64,000 nt of DNA from Chimonanthus salicifolius (GCA_013350335.1 CM023539.1:26467043-26531042), one strand, 5' to 3'. Shown: positions 12,749 through 24,586, counted from the stretch's first letter. Made by a program: numbers and translations. Notes: generated by a model from the sequence alone, not told the origin.

Positions 12749-15651
12749 CGGTTCCGCGACTCCTGCGGTTTTCCCTCAGTTGTTCTTGCTCTTCCAATCC
12801 TTCTCTTCCTTGGTCTTTTCACTCGGCCGGGTGCTCTTTATTTCTCTTTGTTTTGCCGTGAATAAGACTTGAAAGAGAGAGAGAATTCGGCTATAATTGT
12901 GTGTGAGTCGTGCGCCCCTCCCCTCTTTCTTTTATAAAACTTCTCTTGGTCCCAACTTAGAAGGTACCAAGACCCTTTAAATTAGCCACTGCCTAATGCC
13001 GTGTACCCCTTGCTGAATTTGCCATTGCCGTGTGCTCCTCTTATTACCTCTTTTAGAAGGTGTCATGCGGCCCTCTTATTGCCTCTTTTAGAAGGTGCCA
13101 TGCGCCCCTCTTAGCAATTCCCTTAATGCCATTCTTAATCAAAGAAAGACCCTCTTTAAAAATATTCTATGTGCATCACATAGATATGGAAATCCCTATA
13201 CATGGCCAATGTAATCTTTATTTAATTTTTGCACATCTTCTTGGATGTGCCAATCCAATATTCGGCCATGTATAATCTTTTATTTAATTTTAGACATAAT
13301 GCATTACTAATTTATTTAAGCCCCATTTAATTTTATTGAAACCATTTCCATAATCCGTTGGGTCCCAATTGGGCCATGACCCAACACTTTACCCATATAA
13401 GATCCATGTCTAATAATTCACAAATTAAATGGGTAATTTTCATATATATTAATAACTTGAAAATCCGGGGTATTACACAATGCTCCAGGTTCAAATCCAA
13501 GTATATCAATCCAAAGCCCAAAACCATTTTAGGTCCAAATCCCAAAAGCCCATGTCCGTGACCCATCTTACCCAACCAATCTTAACCATCCAATTTTCAA
13601 CCTCCCATCCACACCATCCATTAACCCAATCAACCAATCCAAACCATTCACTTCATGCATCTCATTTATCCCGTGCATTTCATATCATCAAACTCTAGAT
13701 CCACTTAGTCAATCCAACCCATTCATTCATCATGATTAGATCTAGGACATTCAATCCATCCACCATATAGATTGACCTTAGGAATAGGATCATCCATGCA
13801 TTATCTACCCATCCATCCACTTAGATCACCCATAAATTATTTAAGCCATTAGATCTTAGGACACTTCATCACAACCATCCACATCATTAGAAAAACCCTA
13901 GAGCCTCCACATTCATCTATCACATACATAATTTGCACTAGATCTAGGCCATTCATCATATCATTTATTCATCTCCACCTTTGAATTCAAATCCTCCATT
14001 AGATACCTACCATATATCTAGCCAATTAACCTTAGAACCATTAGATCTAACAAACCATTCCTAGCTATCCAGTCACCAATCCCTAAGTTAGAACAACTTG
14101 AAGCTCAAGCTAGCCTCTATGCGCCCATGCCTTGTCACCACTCTATCCATCCACCACACAGTCCACACGATTTTAGCACTTAAAATCTCTCCATCCAAAT
14201 ACACTGCTAAGATCTCTACACACCTCATCATCCCAATCCACCATAGCCATACACGATTTTTACATATCTCCTTCCTATCCCATTCGAATTTCATAGGTCA
14301 ACCCTCCATGTCATCTACTCCATCTCATCCATTAACTCATCCATCTATTTAATCCCATCCATTGATCCATAATTACCCAACCCAAAACCCTAAACACACA
14401 AGCCATTTTCGAATTCCTTTTCCGTAATCCAATTCCTATTTCTTGTCCTCCATTGCTTAGCCACCGGGCTAGCTTGGATCCCAAGCTACTAAATTCGACC
14501 ATAGCACTAGGAAGCCTTAATTTTCGATCTTTTAATCCTAGACACCAATGTTAAGTTAGATCTAATCCCAACCTTTCACCCATTAACTTAAACCTAGATT
14601 TAATCTTAGCCATCCATTCAGTCCCAAGTCCTATAAATAGCCCAGTAACCCTCACATTAAACTCGAATTTGACACTGGAGCCAAAGAGAACCAAAGGATT
14701 GAAGAGAAGACGAAGAGAAGACTCAAGGATACATAGAGAATTCGAATTCGACAAGTGAGTATCTTATGTAATTTCAATTTCCAAATATCTTGTATTCAAT
14801 CAATTATGTATTAATTTTTCTAATAAATAATCAAAGGACAACCCGTTTAGAATCTTGAAACATCCAATTTCTGATTTCCTTTTATGAGTGTCTTTGATTC
14901 GATTTTAAGATTGTATGCTTTAATTATTTAATCGGACATGAAATAGTTAGGACTTAGATTAAGATTGCTAGGTCTAAGTTACTAAGGTTTGATTTTATAA
15001 TTTAAAGTTTATGAAATTAACATTGATGATAAACATGAACTGGAATTTAGATCTTTACGTGATTTTCAAATCTAGGTTCTTTGTTTATTTAAATGTTTTA
15101 TGCGATGAACATCCTTTTCCAAACAACTACCATTTACGTTGCCGCATTTTTATTTTTGTCATTTATTTTTCTTGCCGATTTACTTTTCATGTTTATTTTA
15201 TTTCACTTGAATATTGTATTTTAGTTTTTCTTTTTAATTCTTTAATTCTTTTAAAGTGTATTTATTTCATGTATTTAAAACCTTCCTAACAACTTGATTA
15301 ACTAGTTAGATTAAATTTAATTAGAACTAGATGTTGTGAATTAGGATCTGTGGTTAGATTGTTTATAAACTCTTAATTAAAAAATTACTTTAATTACTTT
15401 TTATCAATGCTCTAACATTGTCGATCTATTTATTTGAATAAAGACTTACTTAACTTGGAGATATACGTTTAAAGATTAAAATTGATTTTCTATCCTAGAT
15501 TTAATTATGAATCTTGGTTTTCTAAGAAACATAAAAATTGAGGCATGTGTATTTTGAATGTTTTGTTTGGGTTCGACCTCGCAATCACTGTACTATGAAC
15601 GGTTCGTGCACTTGCGAGATTTACAAATTTAAAACACACATCAACAAGTAC

Positions 15652-15804
15652 CTTGGGTAGTGTGTGAGTTTAAGGACGTTTTTCCAGATCAGCTTAGTGG
15701 ACTACCTCTACGCTGAGAGATTGAGTTTGTGATCAATCTATAACCTGGAACGTCACCAATTTCCATAGCACCCTATAGGATGGCACCGACAGAGGAAAGG
15801 GAAT
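15652..15804 (+). pseudogene. pol: Gypsy RT, N-terminal piece
   Basis: Reads VPWVVCEFKDVFPDQLSGLP then, through stops, the PISIAPYRMAP block that precedes the RT palm in Ty3/gypsy pol. It is broken at 15804 by the solo LTR 15805-19508. The codon phase resumes exactly at 19509-19514 on the other side, so the insertion can be dated after this pol arrived. Internal stops (TGA after GLPLR, TAA before PGTS) show it was already, or has since become, dead. Confidence 0.85.
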
Positions 15805-16389
15805 TGTAACGCCCCGCCCTTTCCGAGAATTTCAGAGTCTAATTTTTTTTTTTAAAATAAACATCGGAAGAGAGCGGGCGGCGTCACGACGCGAATTAAG
15901 TTCAGACTACCCAAGTCTGAACCTTAACTGGCCACTCATGTGTACATGGAATAGACCATGATAGTGATTCACACATGGAACTAACATCAACATGCGGAAT
16001 AAAAAGACGAGATAGCAAGTAATAGTCTTAAATAATAAATAACATAGATCAACCATCCACAAGTTATTATCCTAAGCAAACCATAGCAAATAACGAATTA
16101 TTACATGTCCAACAATAGTATTCAAATGACAGTAATAAAACGTAATCCAAATCCATTATTAAAGCACTTAGGCTCAGCTCCCCTCTTGGTCAATGACCTT
16201 TCCTTTCCCCTTGCTTGTACCTGCAATCTCCTCTGAGGATAGAATTAGGGCGTTAGATCAACGCGCCCAGTAGGTTCCCGAATCAGGGCTACCACATGTT
16301 AGCATATAAAACATGCATATACATATCATAATACATGATCATCAAAACAGGTAAAACAATGCTATGAAATATGCACATGCAATGAGCAT

Positions 16390-16640
16390 CCCCCATCATG
16401 TACTTTCATAGCCATCACTTGACGTGCCTTGCACCGACAAGGTAAATTACAACACATCTTCATCTCTTCTATAAGCGATGTACATGTAATGAGCAACCCC
16501 CATCATGTACCATCGTATCCATCACTTGACGTGCCTTGCACCGACAAGGTAAATTACAACAACATTCATCTCTTCTATACAATATGTACATGCAATGGGC
16601 AACCCCCATCATGTACAATCGTAACCATCACTGTAGAACT
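16390..16640 (-). repeat. Direct repeats of about 100-115 bp in solo LTR 2
   Basis: A block with CCCCCATCATGTAC, CATCACTTGACGTGCC and ACCGACAAGGTAAATTACAA occurs twice, with a third partial copy. The related LTR at 45237 has only a diverged version near 45845-45925. Confidence 0.75.
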
Positions 16641-17272
16641 TCATTCATTATCCCATGACTATGCATGAGATGCCAATGCCTGTATGCCATTTGTTAATGC
16701 ATAATATATCATTTGAAACACATATATTAAAACAAGAGTATCATAAGAAATACTGGGTAAAACCGTGGTTACAAGTAGGTAGGAAACCTACTGAAGAATC
16801 CCTTCAGTAACTGATCTTTCTTTCGCGTCACCCGGTCACGACTCGCACGTCGTTCGACTTCCGGTACCTTATCCATATATCAATCAATAAGTCACAACAT
16901 CATTCACTTATTTAATCACATTATAGACCCATCCACATCATGTGGGGTTCGTGTCCGTACATCCAACCCTATAATCATTTCCATCATTGATCATTCGATT
17001 GGTATTTACAGTTTTTGCCATTGACCTTAAACCATATTGAAACCAACATTCATAACCATTCCACCATAATGGGGTTCTATTACCCATTACCATATGGTTC
17101 TCCATTAGGATCTTTTTAGACCTTTTAATTCAACATGGAACCATTAACAATTACGACTCATAAGCTTAGCCTATTTAACCCATGCCATGGTCCATAATTA
17201 TCATGAATGATCCCCTAATTAAAACAGTCATAAGCTCCCATTTAAAACAGCCCATTACTTATCAAAACAGCC

Positions 17273-18298
17273 CCATGGGGTTCGGCCATACTCATAGCCG
17301 AACCCTAGGGTTCACTTGATCCAATCAACACCATGATCACTCATGGTTTAATCATGCTAACTCAACCATGAATTAAACATGGTTCAGCCTCATATTAACC
17401 CACCAAAACAGTAACATATTAATCCATTTATTACCATAAGAACACCATATCTTCATATGGTTTTTAACTCACCAAAAACATGAAAGACTTACATGGGGTT
17501 CGGCCATCCAAGGTGACCGAACCCTAGGTCCATGTTTTGGTCTTTCATACATATTTTTGGTGTCACTTATTCATATAAAAATCAGCACATCATTGCTGTA
17601 CTTTAACCTCTCAAAACCATCTAATAAATTCATTATTTTGTCCAAATAACCATAACACCTCATGGGATTCGGCCATCCAAGATGGCCAATCCCCATGGTC
17701 CATTTTTCCAGTTTTAATCCACTGTTTTAGATCAGTAACTTAACCATAACATTACCATGGTTCAGCCATATATTGGCCAACCAAAATCAGTAAATAATCT
17801 TCATGTAAATCACATAAAAACCCCATGGTAATGTATGGTTTTTATCTCTCAAAACCATCACCATTAACCATAAAATGATCACACCATTTCATGGGGTTCG
17901 GCCATGCTCATTGGCTGAACCCTATGGCCTTTGGTTTGAACCACTTAAACATGTCATCTTATGTCTAATCTAATCATCCAAAACAGTAAGACATTTGCAT
18001 GGTTTTATCTTACAAAAATCATCAAGATTTCAACATCAATTCATGGTGTTCGGCCATCCAAGATGGCCGAACCCAATGAACCCTTTCATCATTTGATAAC
18101 CAAGGTCTTAGACCCATGATACATTCAGCCATTCATGACATCCGAATCCATGTTTTAAACCTTTCTAAAACATGCATTTGAATCTTAAATCAAACCCAAA
18201 AACAGTTCATAAAATCCATGGTTTTCATGTTTCAAAACATGAAAACCAAGCCATCTCTCACATGGGGTTCGGCCCTTCATGGTGGCCGAACCCAATGG
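17273..18298. repeat. Palindrome array, LTR copy 2
   Basis: Six palindromes were found near 17273-17309, 17492-17528, 17661-17698, 17890-17927, 18042-18078 and 18261-18298. The core is GGGTTCGGCCAT with right arm GGCCGAACCC. Several show G-T wobble-type changes in one arm (for example GGCTGAACCC at 17912). Confidence 0.9.
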
Positions 18299-19513
18299 TT
18301 ATTTTTACCATTTTAAATCCTCCACTAATCAAGGTTAAAACCTTGGTGTATTTGGCCATAACCATGGCCAATACACACCACATTTGCTCCATGTTATTAT
18401 ACCAAAATAACAAATAAATACTTACCAAACTTCCAATCTTTCTCTTTGCCTTTGGTCCTTGGTTTCTCCCTTTTATTTCTTCCTTTCTTTTGCTGTTTTG
18501 TGCTTGATCTACTGGTGCAAACACCTCTGCTATTCCAGTTAGGAAAAACGAATTTGAGAGAGGGAGAGAGAGAGAGATGGAAATTCTTGGATTTCCAATG
18601 TGAAAAATGGCCAACCTTGTGTGCTTATTGTTTTTGTAGTTCAGCCCCCAAAACTCCTCCACTCCCTCATAACTTCTTGTACAAACCAATGGGTATTGGG
18701 TGCCATCCAAGGCACCCCTTGGCAGCTACCTGTGCAGCCATTCAAATCCCCAAGCATCTCATCACAATCCCATGTATTCCCATTTAATACATCATGGAAA
18801 TCACCCCAAACAAGTCCCCAACGTGTGGGACTTGTTTGGGTGGTTAAAGCTGGGCCAACCTCTTCAAATTCCCATTAGACTCAATGATTTACAGTCTATT
18901 GAATTTCCATTTTGACTCACCCAACTCAAGGTATTTTTATTCCAACCCAACTCATCACATTTAATGCATTTCATTTAATGCACATGAGTTAACTCACCTT
19001 TTTATTTAATTCCAACTCACCTCAGTCCCACTCAACTGATTTGACTCGTGTTTGAGCTCCCTTGAGGGTTCACACGGTCAACAATAGTCAACTCGACCCG
19101 TTGGGTCCACTTTTAGCTCCTTGACCCGTTTTGACAACATGACCCATTTATGGTATTTTGGTCATTTCTAATTGGTTTTTACATATGGATCAAGCCTACC
19201 CATTTTTCTTCCACTTGATTTCCAATCAAATAGGCTTAACCCCTTTTAATTTAAAATCACAAAACGGTCAAATAACCCAGCAAGACCCGATGGGCCCCAT
19301 TTGGGCCCTTTGACCCATTTAGCCATTTTTGACCCAAATGATGAAAATTACCCAACCAATAAAACTTAACATTCATAATGTGCTCATATGATTTTATTTT
19401 GAGCAATGGGCCCCACTATTTCCTTACTTAACATCACAAAATAATTAATTTAACAACTCAGGGGCATTTTGGTAATTTTTCACTTCATTGAGAAATTGGG
19501 GTGTTACAGGAAT

Positions 19514-20159
19514 TGCGAACTCAAGTGGATGATTTACGTAGTATTGGATTTATACGCCCTAATACTTCACCTTGGGGAGCACCGACTATTTTTGCAAAGA
19601 AGAAAGATGGACCTCTTAGAATGTGTATAGATTACCGGAAGTTGAATTAGGTAACTATAAAGAACAAGTATCCGTTGCCATGGATAAATGATCTGTTTGA
19701 TCAATTGACAGGAGCTAAGTATTTCTCAAAGATAGATTTGAGATTCGGTTACCAACCAGCAGAGAGTAAGAGATCAGGGAATCTCTAAGACTTCTTTTAT
19801 GACTCAATACGATCATTATGAGTTCTTATTGATGCTGTTAGGAATAACGAACGTACTTGCCACATTTATGGATCTGATGAATAGACCTTTTCGGCCATAT
19901 TTGGGGATCTTTGTGGTAGTGTTATAGACAACATTCTAATATTTTCGTCGACAGAGGAAGATCATGAACAACATCTAAGGGTAGTGATGCAAATTTTAAG
20001 AAAGAATCAGTTGTACGCCAACTTCAAGAAGTGTGAATTTTGGTTGACACAAGCCCAGTTTCTAGGATATGTGGTGACTCCAGATGGAATCATAATGGAT
20101 CTTTCCAAAGTGGAGACAGTGATGAATTGGGAAAGATCGACAAATGTCTATGAGATCAA
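19514..20159 (+). pseudogene. pol: Gypsy RT, main piece
   Basis: Continues the RT in the frame left at 15804. Recognisable blocks are RTQVDDL...[30 protein letters not shown] (followed by a stop), [15 protein letters not shown] and [11 protein letters not shown], the last carrying the first catalytic Asp. After about 19770 the frame shifts. The catalytic [10 protein letters not shown] region (YIDD position changed), HLRVVMQILRKNQLYANFKKCEFW and FLGYV blocks follow. It ends abruptly at 20159 where it is fused to unrelated pol-end sequence, so RNase H and integrase are deleted. Confidence 0.85.
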
Positions 20160-20197
20160 TTGAACTCGAGGACGAGCTCTCTCCAACCCAGGGAGAA
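20160..20197 (+). other. Pol end and polypurine tract remnant
   Basis: A short stretch reading ELEDELSPTQGE, resembling the C-terminal end of some gypsy pol proteins, runs into a purine-rich CAGGGAGAA directly before the LTR at 20198. It implies that the LTR on its right had an internal region on its left as well. Confidence 0.45.
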
Positions 20198-21118
20198 TGA
20201 TGCAGGCATCGGATGCGACAAACACAAGATGACCCTGCAGTCGAGCCTCGATTTGTGAAAAGCAAAGAATTGACCCTTGAAATCCATGATCTGACTGATG
20301 AAGGGAAGAGATGACCCCACTCTAAGTGCCACATCAGCAGCCACGTCCCCATTGGTCCCACTTTGAATGCCAATTCAGTGCCCATGGAATTCCACCCAAG
20401 TAGAGCCGCTCGGATGAGAAACAACCTTGCATGTCGTGTTTACGTATTGAAAAGAAAGTTGTTGCACGAACCAAGGAAAAGAAATACATGGCTGAATATC
20501 AAGAGAAGAAAGCAAGAAATAAGGAAAGAAATAAGTGAAAAAGATAGAAAGAGAATAAAAAGATATGACACCAGCACCGTTGAGGGGCAAAAGAAAAAAA
20601 AAATGGGCAAGGAAAAAATAAGAAGGAAGGAAGAAATTAAGACGATGGGATCGAAGAATGAATATAGTGAGCCCTTACTTAGTATTTTTTAATTCTAATT
20701 ATTTTGTTGCTTTTTTCATTGTTATAATAGAGGCCTATAAATTAATGTGTTGGCCTCAGTTGTAGACAGACAATTTTTTATTATTTGAAAATTTAGAGAA
20801 GCTTGAAGCTTTCTTTTATCCATATTCTCCCGAGGTCAGTGAGTTGATATATCTCTTGAATTTTATTTTGTTAATTGTGTTGGGTTACTTTAAATAGACT
20901 AATTAGATTTTATTAGTTGCTTTTGAATCTTCTTTAATGCATTGTTTTTCCATTTATTCTAATTAAACTTGAACTCCACGACTTTTCAAAATAATTCATT
21001 ACAAGTTTTTTGAGTTATCCCATGCGAGAACTCGAGAACACAAGGTTTCTTCATTGAAATCTTTGATTCGACGTAAAATCCCGAGTCTAAAAAGTCATAT
21101 GCAACTTGGCCTACATCA
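20198..21118 (+). repeat. LTR of gypsy element 2 (TGATG...CATCA)
   Basis: The 921-bp unit starts TGATGCAGGC and ends CTACATCA, a 5-bp inverted terminal repeat. It has a polypurine tract on its left and a primer site two bases to its right. A TATA-like CCTATAAATTA lies at about 20732-20742. Because internal sequence lies on both sides, it may be the shared middle LTR of a recombined tandem element. A lysine-rich ORF inside it (20363-20692) is low complexity and not considered a gene. Confidence 0.7.
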
Positions 21119-21120
21119 AG

Positions 21121-21132
21121 TGGTATTAGAGC
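21121..21132 (+). other. Primer-binding site
   Basis: TGGTATTAGAGC, one base off the initiator tRNA-Met site, two bases after the LTR end at 21118. Confidence 0.8.
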
Positions 21133-21538
21133 CTGGATCTTACACTGACCCGTCGGATTGGGACCATTAATGTTTCTTGTTGAGCAATCTCTTTTTGAGA
21201 CAGAGACTTTAACAATGATGAAGGGTAGAACGCGACGCATTCCGATCGCCATGGCAGAAACACCGAAAACTCGCCAAATTGCGAAGTTGACTTGCCATAA
21301 TGCAGAGTTGATCCACCATAATGCATAGTTGACCAGCCATAATGAAGAGTGGACTCGTTTGAATGCAGAGTTCGCACGATAGATTCTAGTCCTCAAAAAA
21401 TATATTGAGGTGCTTGAAGCAAAAAACCAAAGACTACGGGAAAGATTGGATAAGGGATCTAAGAAAAATAGATCTTCTTCTATAAGAAGAACAATGGAGA
21501 AAGTATTGGAAAGTTCAATCGAGATATACAAAGGTGAC
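21133..21538 (+). pseudogene. gag: Gypsy element 2 leader and gag start
   Basis: The leader matches 688-854. The gag candidate starts at the ATG at 21251 (MAETPKTRQIAKLT...). It has repeated HNA/HNE motifs and then a charged helix (KKYIEVLEAKNQRLRER, GSKKNRSSS). In-frame stops occur twice within the first 50 codons. The frame is cut at 21538 by a 266-bp insertion and resumes at 21810. Function as gag is inferred from position after the primer site; I see no zinc knuckle. Confidence 0.6.
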
Positions 21539-21804
21539 TGTAGTACCCCGCCCAACAGGGAGCCAGTGCCTAGGCCAAATAGCGTCCCACCAGAGAAAAA
21601 TAGCCAGGTAGTAGTGCCTAGCGCTAAGCGTGTCTAGGAGAAGTCTCACATCGTTATTGAGCCGGGAATCTCATTGGTATATAAGTTGGAGGCTCTCCTC
21701 CATCTAGCACAATGCCTTTTTGGAAGTATTCTTTGATATACTCGCCAGTGCGGGATCAACTGTCAAAATGGACAATATTATGCTGGGTGGACTAGGGCGC
21801 TACA
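21539..21804 (+). mobile_element. 266-bp TRIM-like or solo LTR insertion
   Basis: Starts TGTAGTACCCCGCCC and ends AGGGCGCTACA, with near-perfect inverted ends (TGTAG / CTACA). It is flanked by GTGAC (21534-21538) and TTGAC (21805-21809). The related copy at about 3780-3800 has no insertion (AAATGTGATAGTGG), giving an empty site. Inside are GTCTCACATCG (21643-21653) and TATATAAG (21678-21685), 24 bases apart, resembling the plant upstream-sequence-element plus TATA arrangement. No coding capacity. Confidence 0.8.
21643..21685 (+). promoter_or_regulatory. USE-like plus TATA promoter pair
   Basis: GTCTCACATCG differs by one base from the plant snRNA upstream sequence element RTCCCACATCG. The TATA box follows after 24 bases, close to the spacing of U6-type (Pol III) plant genes rather than the roughly ten-base longer spacing of Pol II snRNA genes. 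Similar motif pairs are also common in plant LTRs, so Pol II use is possible. Confidence 0.45.
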
Positions 21805-21883
21805 TTGACAATGGTTTGAGCACTCCAACTTGATTCTCTTTTTTCTTTGAAAGATATGCAGTACTTGACCCTTTTGTTGATTC
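21805..21883 (+). pseudogene. Gypsy element 2 gag, short piece
   Basis: The sequence between two insertions continues the alignment with the 3790-3820 copy (GGTTTGAGCACTCCAACT) and then reads on to 21883, where a solo LTR interrupts. It resumes at 25764. Confidence 0.55.
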
Positions 21884-23350
21884 TGTAACACCCTGGAATT
21901 TCAAAGTTATCATTTTATATGAATTTATTCATATTTACAGAATTGCCATTGTGATATATTTGAGTTGAATTTAAATGGGTCAGTGGTTCAAATAAGACCC
22001 AATAGTTAGTAGTTTTAATTATAAAACAAATAAATGGATAAGATGAACTTCAACGGGTCAAGAATCATATTTGGGTCAAATTTTGTTAAATGGGTCAAAA
22101 TGGTTAAATGGGACCCAATGGGTCGAAATGAGCATGACTAATCATGAGTGAGCTCAAAGCTTAATTGGTTTGAGTTTATTAAATATTTGAGTTGGATTTG
22201 AGTTGAAATGAATGATATGTTTAGTGGAGTTGAATTTATTGGTTAAGTTAAATTAAATGAATGAGTTAGGTTGGGTGAGTTGAATAAATAAGTTGGATGA
22301 ATATGTATTTTTTTTTTAAGTGAGTGAGATGTAGAGATATAAGGTTTGTAGGTTGTTTCAAATTCAAAACACCAAGAATTATTGGCTGCATGGGAAACTT
22401 ATATGCTTGTAACTCCCACCCAAGTTAAGAATGAAAATGACGTTACATGGGAGTTACTTGGGTGAGAGTTGAGTTTTCAAATCATTATGCACGTTGGAGA
22501 TGGTATAGGATTTATGCCATGCTTGAGTTTTCAAAAGACAGCCAATACATGGATTGATGGTTCATGCATGTAACTCCAAGGTTGGAAAATAAAATGGGTA
22601 GCTGATTGGAGGAGTTACACACAATAGATTATGGCGTTCCAAATTCAAATTAGATACTAAACCAATGGGAGTTACAAAGTTTGTTCACATTTGGAAGAGG
22701 GGAGTTTTTATTCCAATGATAGAACTCCCACATGGGACGTTGATGAGGACCAAATGGGGCTGATTGGAGCTGCTGTTTGTGGAGTTACACTTGAGAGTGG
22801 TGGCTGTTACATAAGCCAAAATTTAGAGGCAACCCACAAGGGATGGTGCAGCACATGGGAGTTACATTTCAAAATGAAACTCCCATGTGAGACCTTAAAG
22901 AGAGGGGAGGTTACATTAGTCCAACCACAAGAGACGTTGGTTGCTTGGGGTGTTTCATTTCATAGATGAAACCCCCAAGTAACATAAAGAAGTTCGATTA
23001 AAGTGAGGGAGTTACACAAGGGTAACCTTGGACTGTTTTTGATAAAACAAGGGATTTTCATTTTACTCTCTCTATCTCTCTTTCTTTCTTGGACTGTATT
23101 ATCATCTCCCAAACACCAAGAACAGCAGCTGGTTGTTTAAATCAGTCCCTGACCATCAAGGAGTCAAGAAGAAGGAGAGGCTAAGAAAGGGAAAGGAACA
23201 AGTCGGAGGGAAGATCAATTGGAGGAGTCGTGGAAACGGTAGGTTTTCGATAAACAATTTTTAAATCATGATCCGGCCATTGGATGGCTGAATCTAACAA
23301 AGGTTAGATATTGGTTGGAAGTGCATGATTAAGATAAAAAAATGGATTAT

Positions 23351-24586
23351 AGGGTTCGGCCATATGGGATGGCCGAACCCCCATGAAAAGATTGGGTTAA
23401 ATTGGATGGTCTTTTGAACCAAAATCATGGGCTGTTTTTGGATGCTAAATTAGATTGATTACATGCCTTGAAAAGTTTTAAAATTATGGTTTTAAGTGTT
23501 CTGTGTTGGGCTATGGATTGGCCGAACACATCAAGGAAATTAATCTAGAATTATGATGTTTAAATGACAAAATATGGACCATAGGATTCGGCCCCATTGG
23601 ATGGCCTAACCCCATGGAAAAACTTGGTGATTCTTAATCGAGTTTGAGGGATAAAATCCATATTAGTTAATGAAGATTTTAAAGGATTTAAAATGAAGAT
23701 AAGCTTACTGTTTTTAGGTAACTATGGCTTGGCTGAATCATACTAACGCTATGGTTAAATTATAGATTAAAACCATGGACAAAGGTTGGAATAATTACAC
23801 CAAGAGAATCATAGGGTTCGGCCATATGTATGGCCGAACCCCATGGACTGTTTTGTGGATTTTTGGATTGAGTTTTACAAAATAGAAATCATACAAGGTG
23901 ATGGACTTATTGGATGGTTTTGAAGGGTAAAAACATGGTAACATTATACAGTTAGCCTATGTCCAAATGAGACCCAAAAACATGTTTTAGAGGACCAAAA
24001 CATGGACATAGGGTTCGGCCACCTTGGATGGCCGAACCCCATGTAAGTATTTGGTTGTTTGGCTTGGCTTTCAAGAAGATGGAAATCACATCAATTATGG
24101 ACTTAGTATTAAGGTGATGATGGAATATAGGATTAAAATCTTTAGGGTCAGGCTCGGCCATGTTATGTGGCCGAACCCCACCAATTGTCATGTGATGGAC
24201 TTGGTGGTTTATTCATAACAAATTTGGGCAAAATGAGATGTATGACTGAAAGGTTTATATGACTAAAATAAATGGTGAGATTCGGCCATATTGTATGGCC
24301 GAACCCCACAAAGGTGGCTTGTTGATGGACTTTGTTGTCTAAGGAAAAAATTAGGCAAAGGATAGTATAATGGCATTATTGTAAATAAGGATGAAAAGTT
24401 GAAATGATCAAAAGAATGGACTTATGAGCCAAAACCTAAGGTGGTAAGATTCGGCCATGTAGTATGGCCGAACCCTACCAAGTGTCATTTGAAAGCTTTG
24501 GGATACTTAGATGGTATTAAGTAAATAAAAGATTTATCAAGGTTTAAATGGGTGAGGTTCGGCCATGGGGTATGGCCGAACCCCAC
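23351..24586. repeat. Palindrome array, LTR copy 3
   Basis: Eight palindromes were found near 23351, 23583, 23812, 24009, 24150, 24278, 24447 and 24553. Cores are TTCGGCCAT...ATGGCCGAA. Outer arms are mostly AGGGTTC/GAACCCC or GAGGTTC/GAACCCC. An unpaired related site lies near 23508. Confidence 0.9.

Larger units (their letters stand above)
10302..13477 (-). mobile_element. Tekay-like solo LTR 1
   Basis: The 3176-bp unit begins TGTAACGCCCTGCCC and ends CCGGGGTATTACA, and is flanked by the perfect duplication CAATG (10297-10301, 13478-13482). Read on the minus strand it matches the LTRs of the complete element at 26829-38554: the GAGTGAAAAAGGGC...GTTACA end, the CGTGACG block, the hairpin array and the splice-like sites. 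A minus-strand TATA-like TTTTATAAAAG lies near 12930-12942, upstream of the array in LTR orientation. No internal sequence remains. Confidence 0.92.
9772..15646 (+). mobile_element. Solo LTR with TGTTGA...TCAACA ends, interrupted
   Basis: Begins TGTTGAGTC and ends ACACATCAACA, giving a perfect 6-bp inverted terminal repeat. It is flanked by GGTAC (9767-9771) and AGTAC (15647-15651), a 5-bp target duplication with one mismatch. Removing it joins the gypsy protease side to the RT side. Its own sequence is split by the Tekay-like solo LTR 10302-13477; without that insert it is about 2.7 kb. A strong TATA box (CTATAAATAG) at 14631-14640 supports plus orientation. No primer site or pol belongs to it. 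The lineage may be Tat/Athila-like, but this is a guess from the LTR style only. Confidence 0.8.
16221..18425 (-). other. Putative LTR-embedded intron, copy 2
   Basis: Minus-strand donor TTTG|GTAAGT at 18425 and acceptor AGATTGCAG|GT ending at 16221. The hairpin array lies inside. Same layout as the other LTR copies; inference only. Confidence 0.5.
15805..19508 (-). mobile_element. Tekay-like solo LTR 2, inside gypsy RT
   Basis: The 3704-bp unit begins TGTAACGCCCCGCCC and ends ATTGGGGTGTTACA. Perfect duplication GGAAT lies at 15800-15804 and 19509-19513. It is closely similar to the solo LTR at 45237-49081 (same end, same CACTTGACGTG-type repeats region, same donor region at about 18425), so the two form a subfamily. 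It interrupts the RT coding sequence without loss of bases. Confidence 0.93.

Noticed and set aside
18446..18787. ORF of 113 residues with a near-identical partner at 47846-48190
   Set aside because: Both lie antisense in the same place of two related solo LTRs, across the exon-like region before the donor site. Similarity follows from LTR homology. No known domain, and the reading diverges by frameshift after about 50 residues.
20363..20692. Lysine-rich 109-residue ORF
   Set aside because: Low-complexity A-rich stretch within the LTR 20198-21118; no domain and no codon bias expected of a gene.
21539..21804. Cassandra-type TRIM with embedded 5S RNA sequence
   Set aside because: I see no 5S-like internal promoter boxes. 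Only the upstream-element and TATA pair is present.
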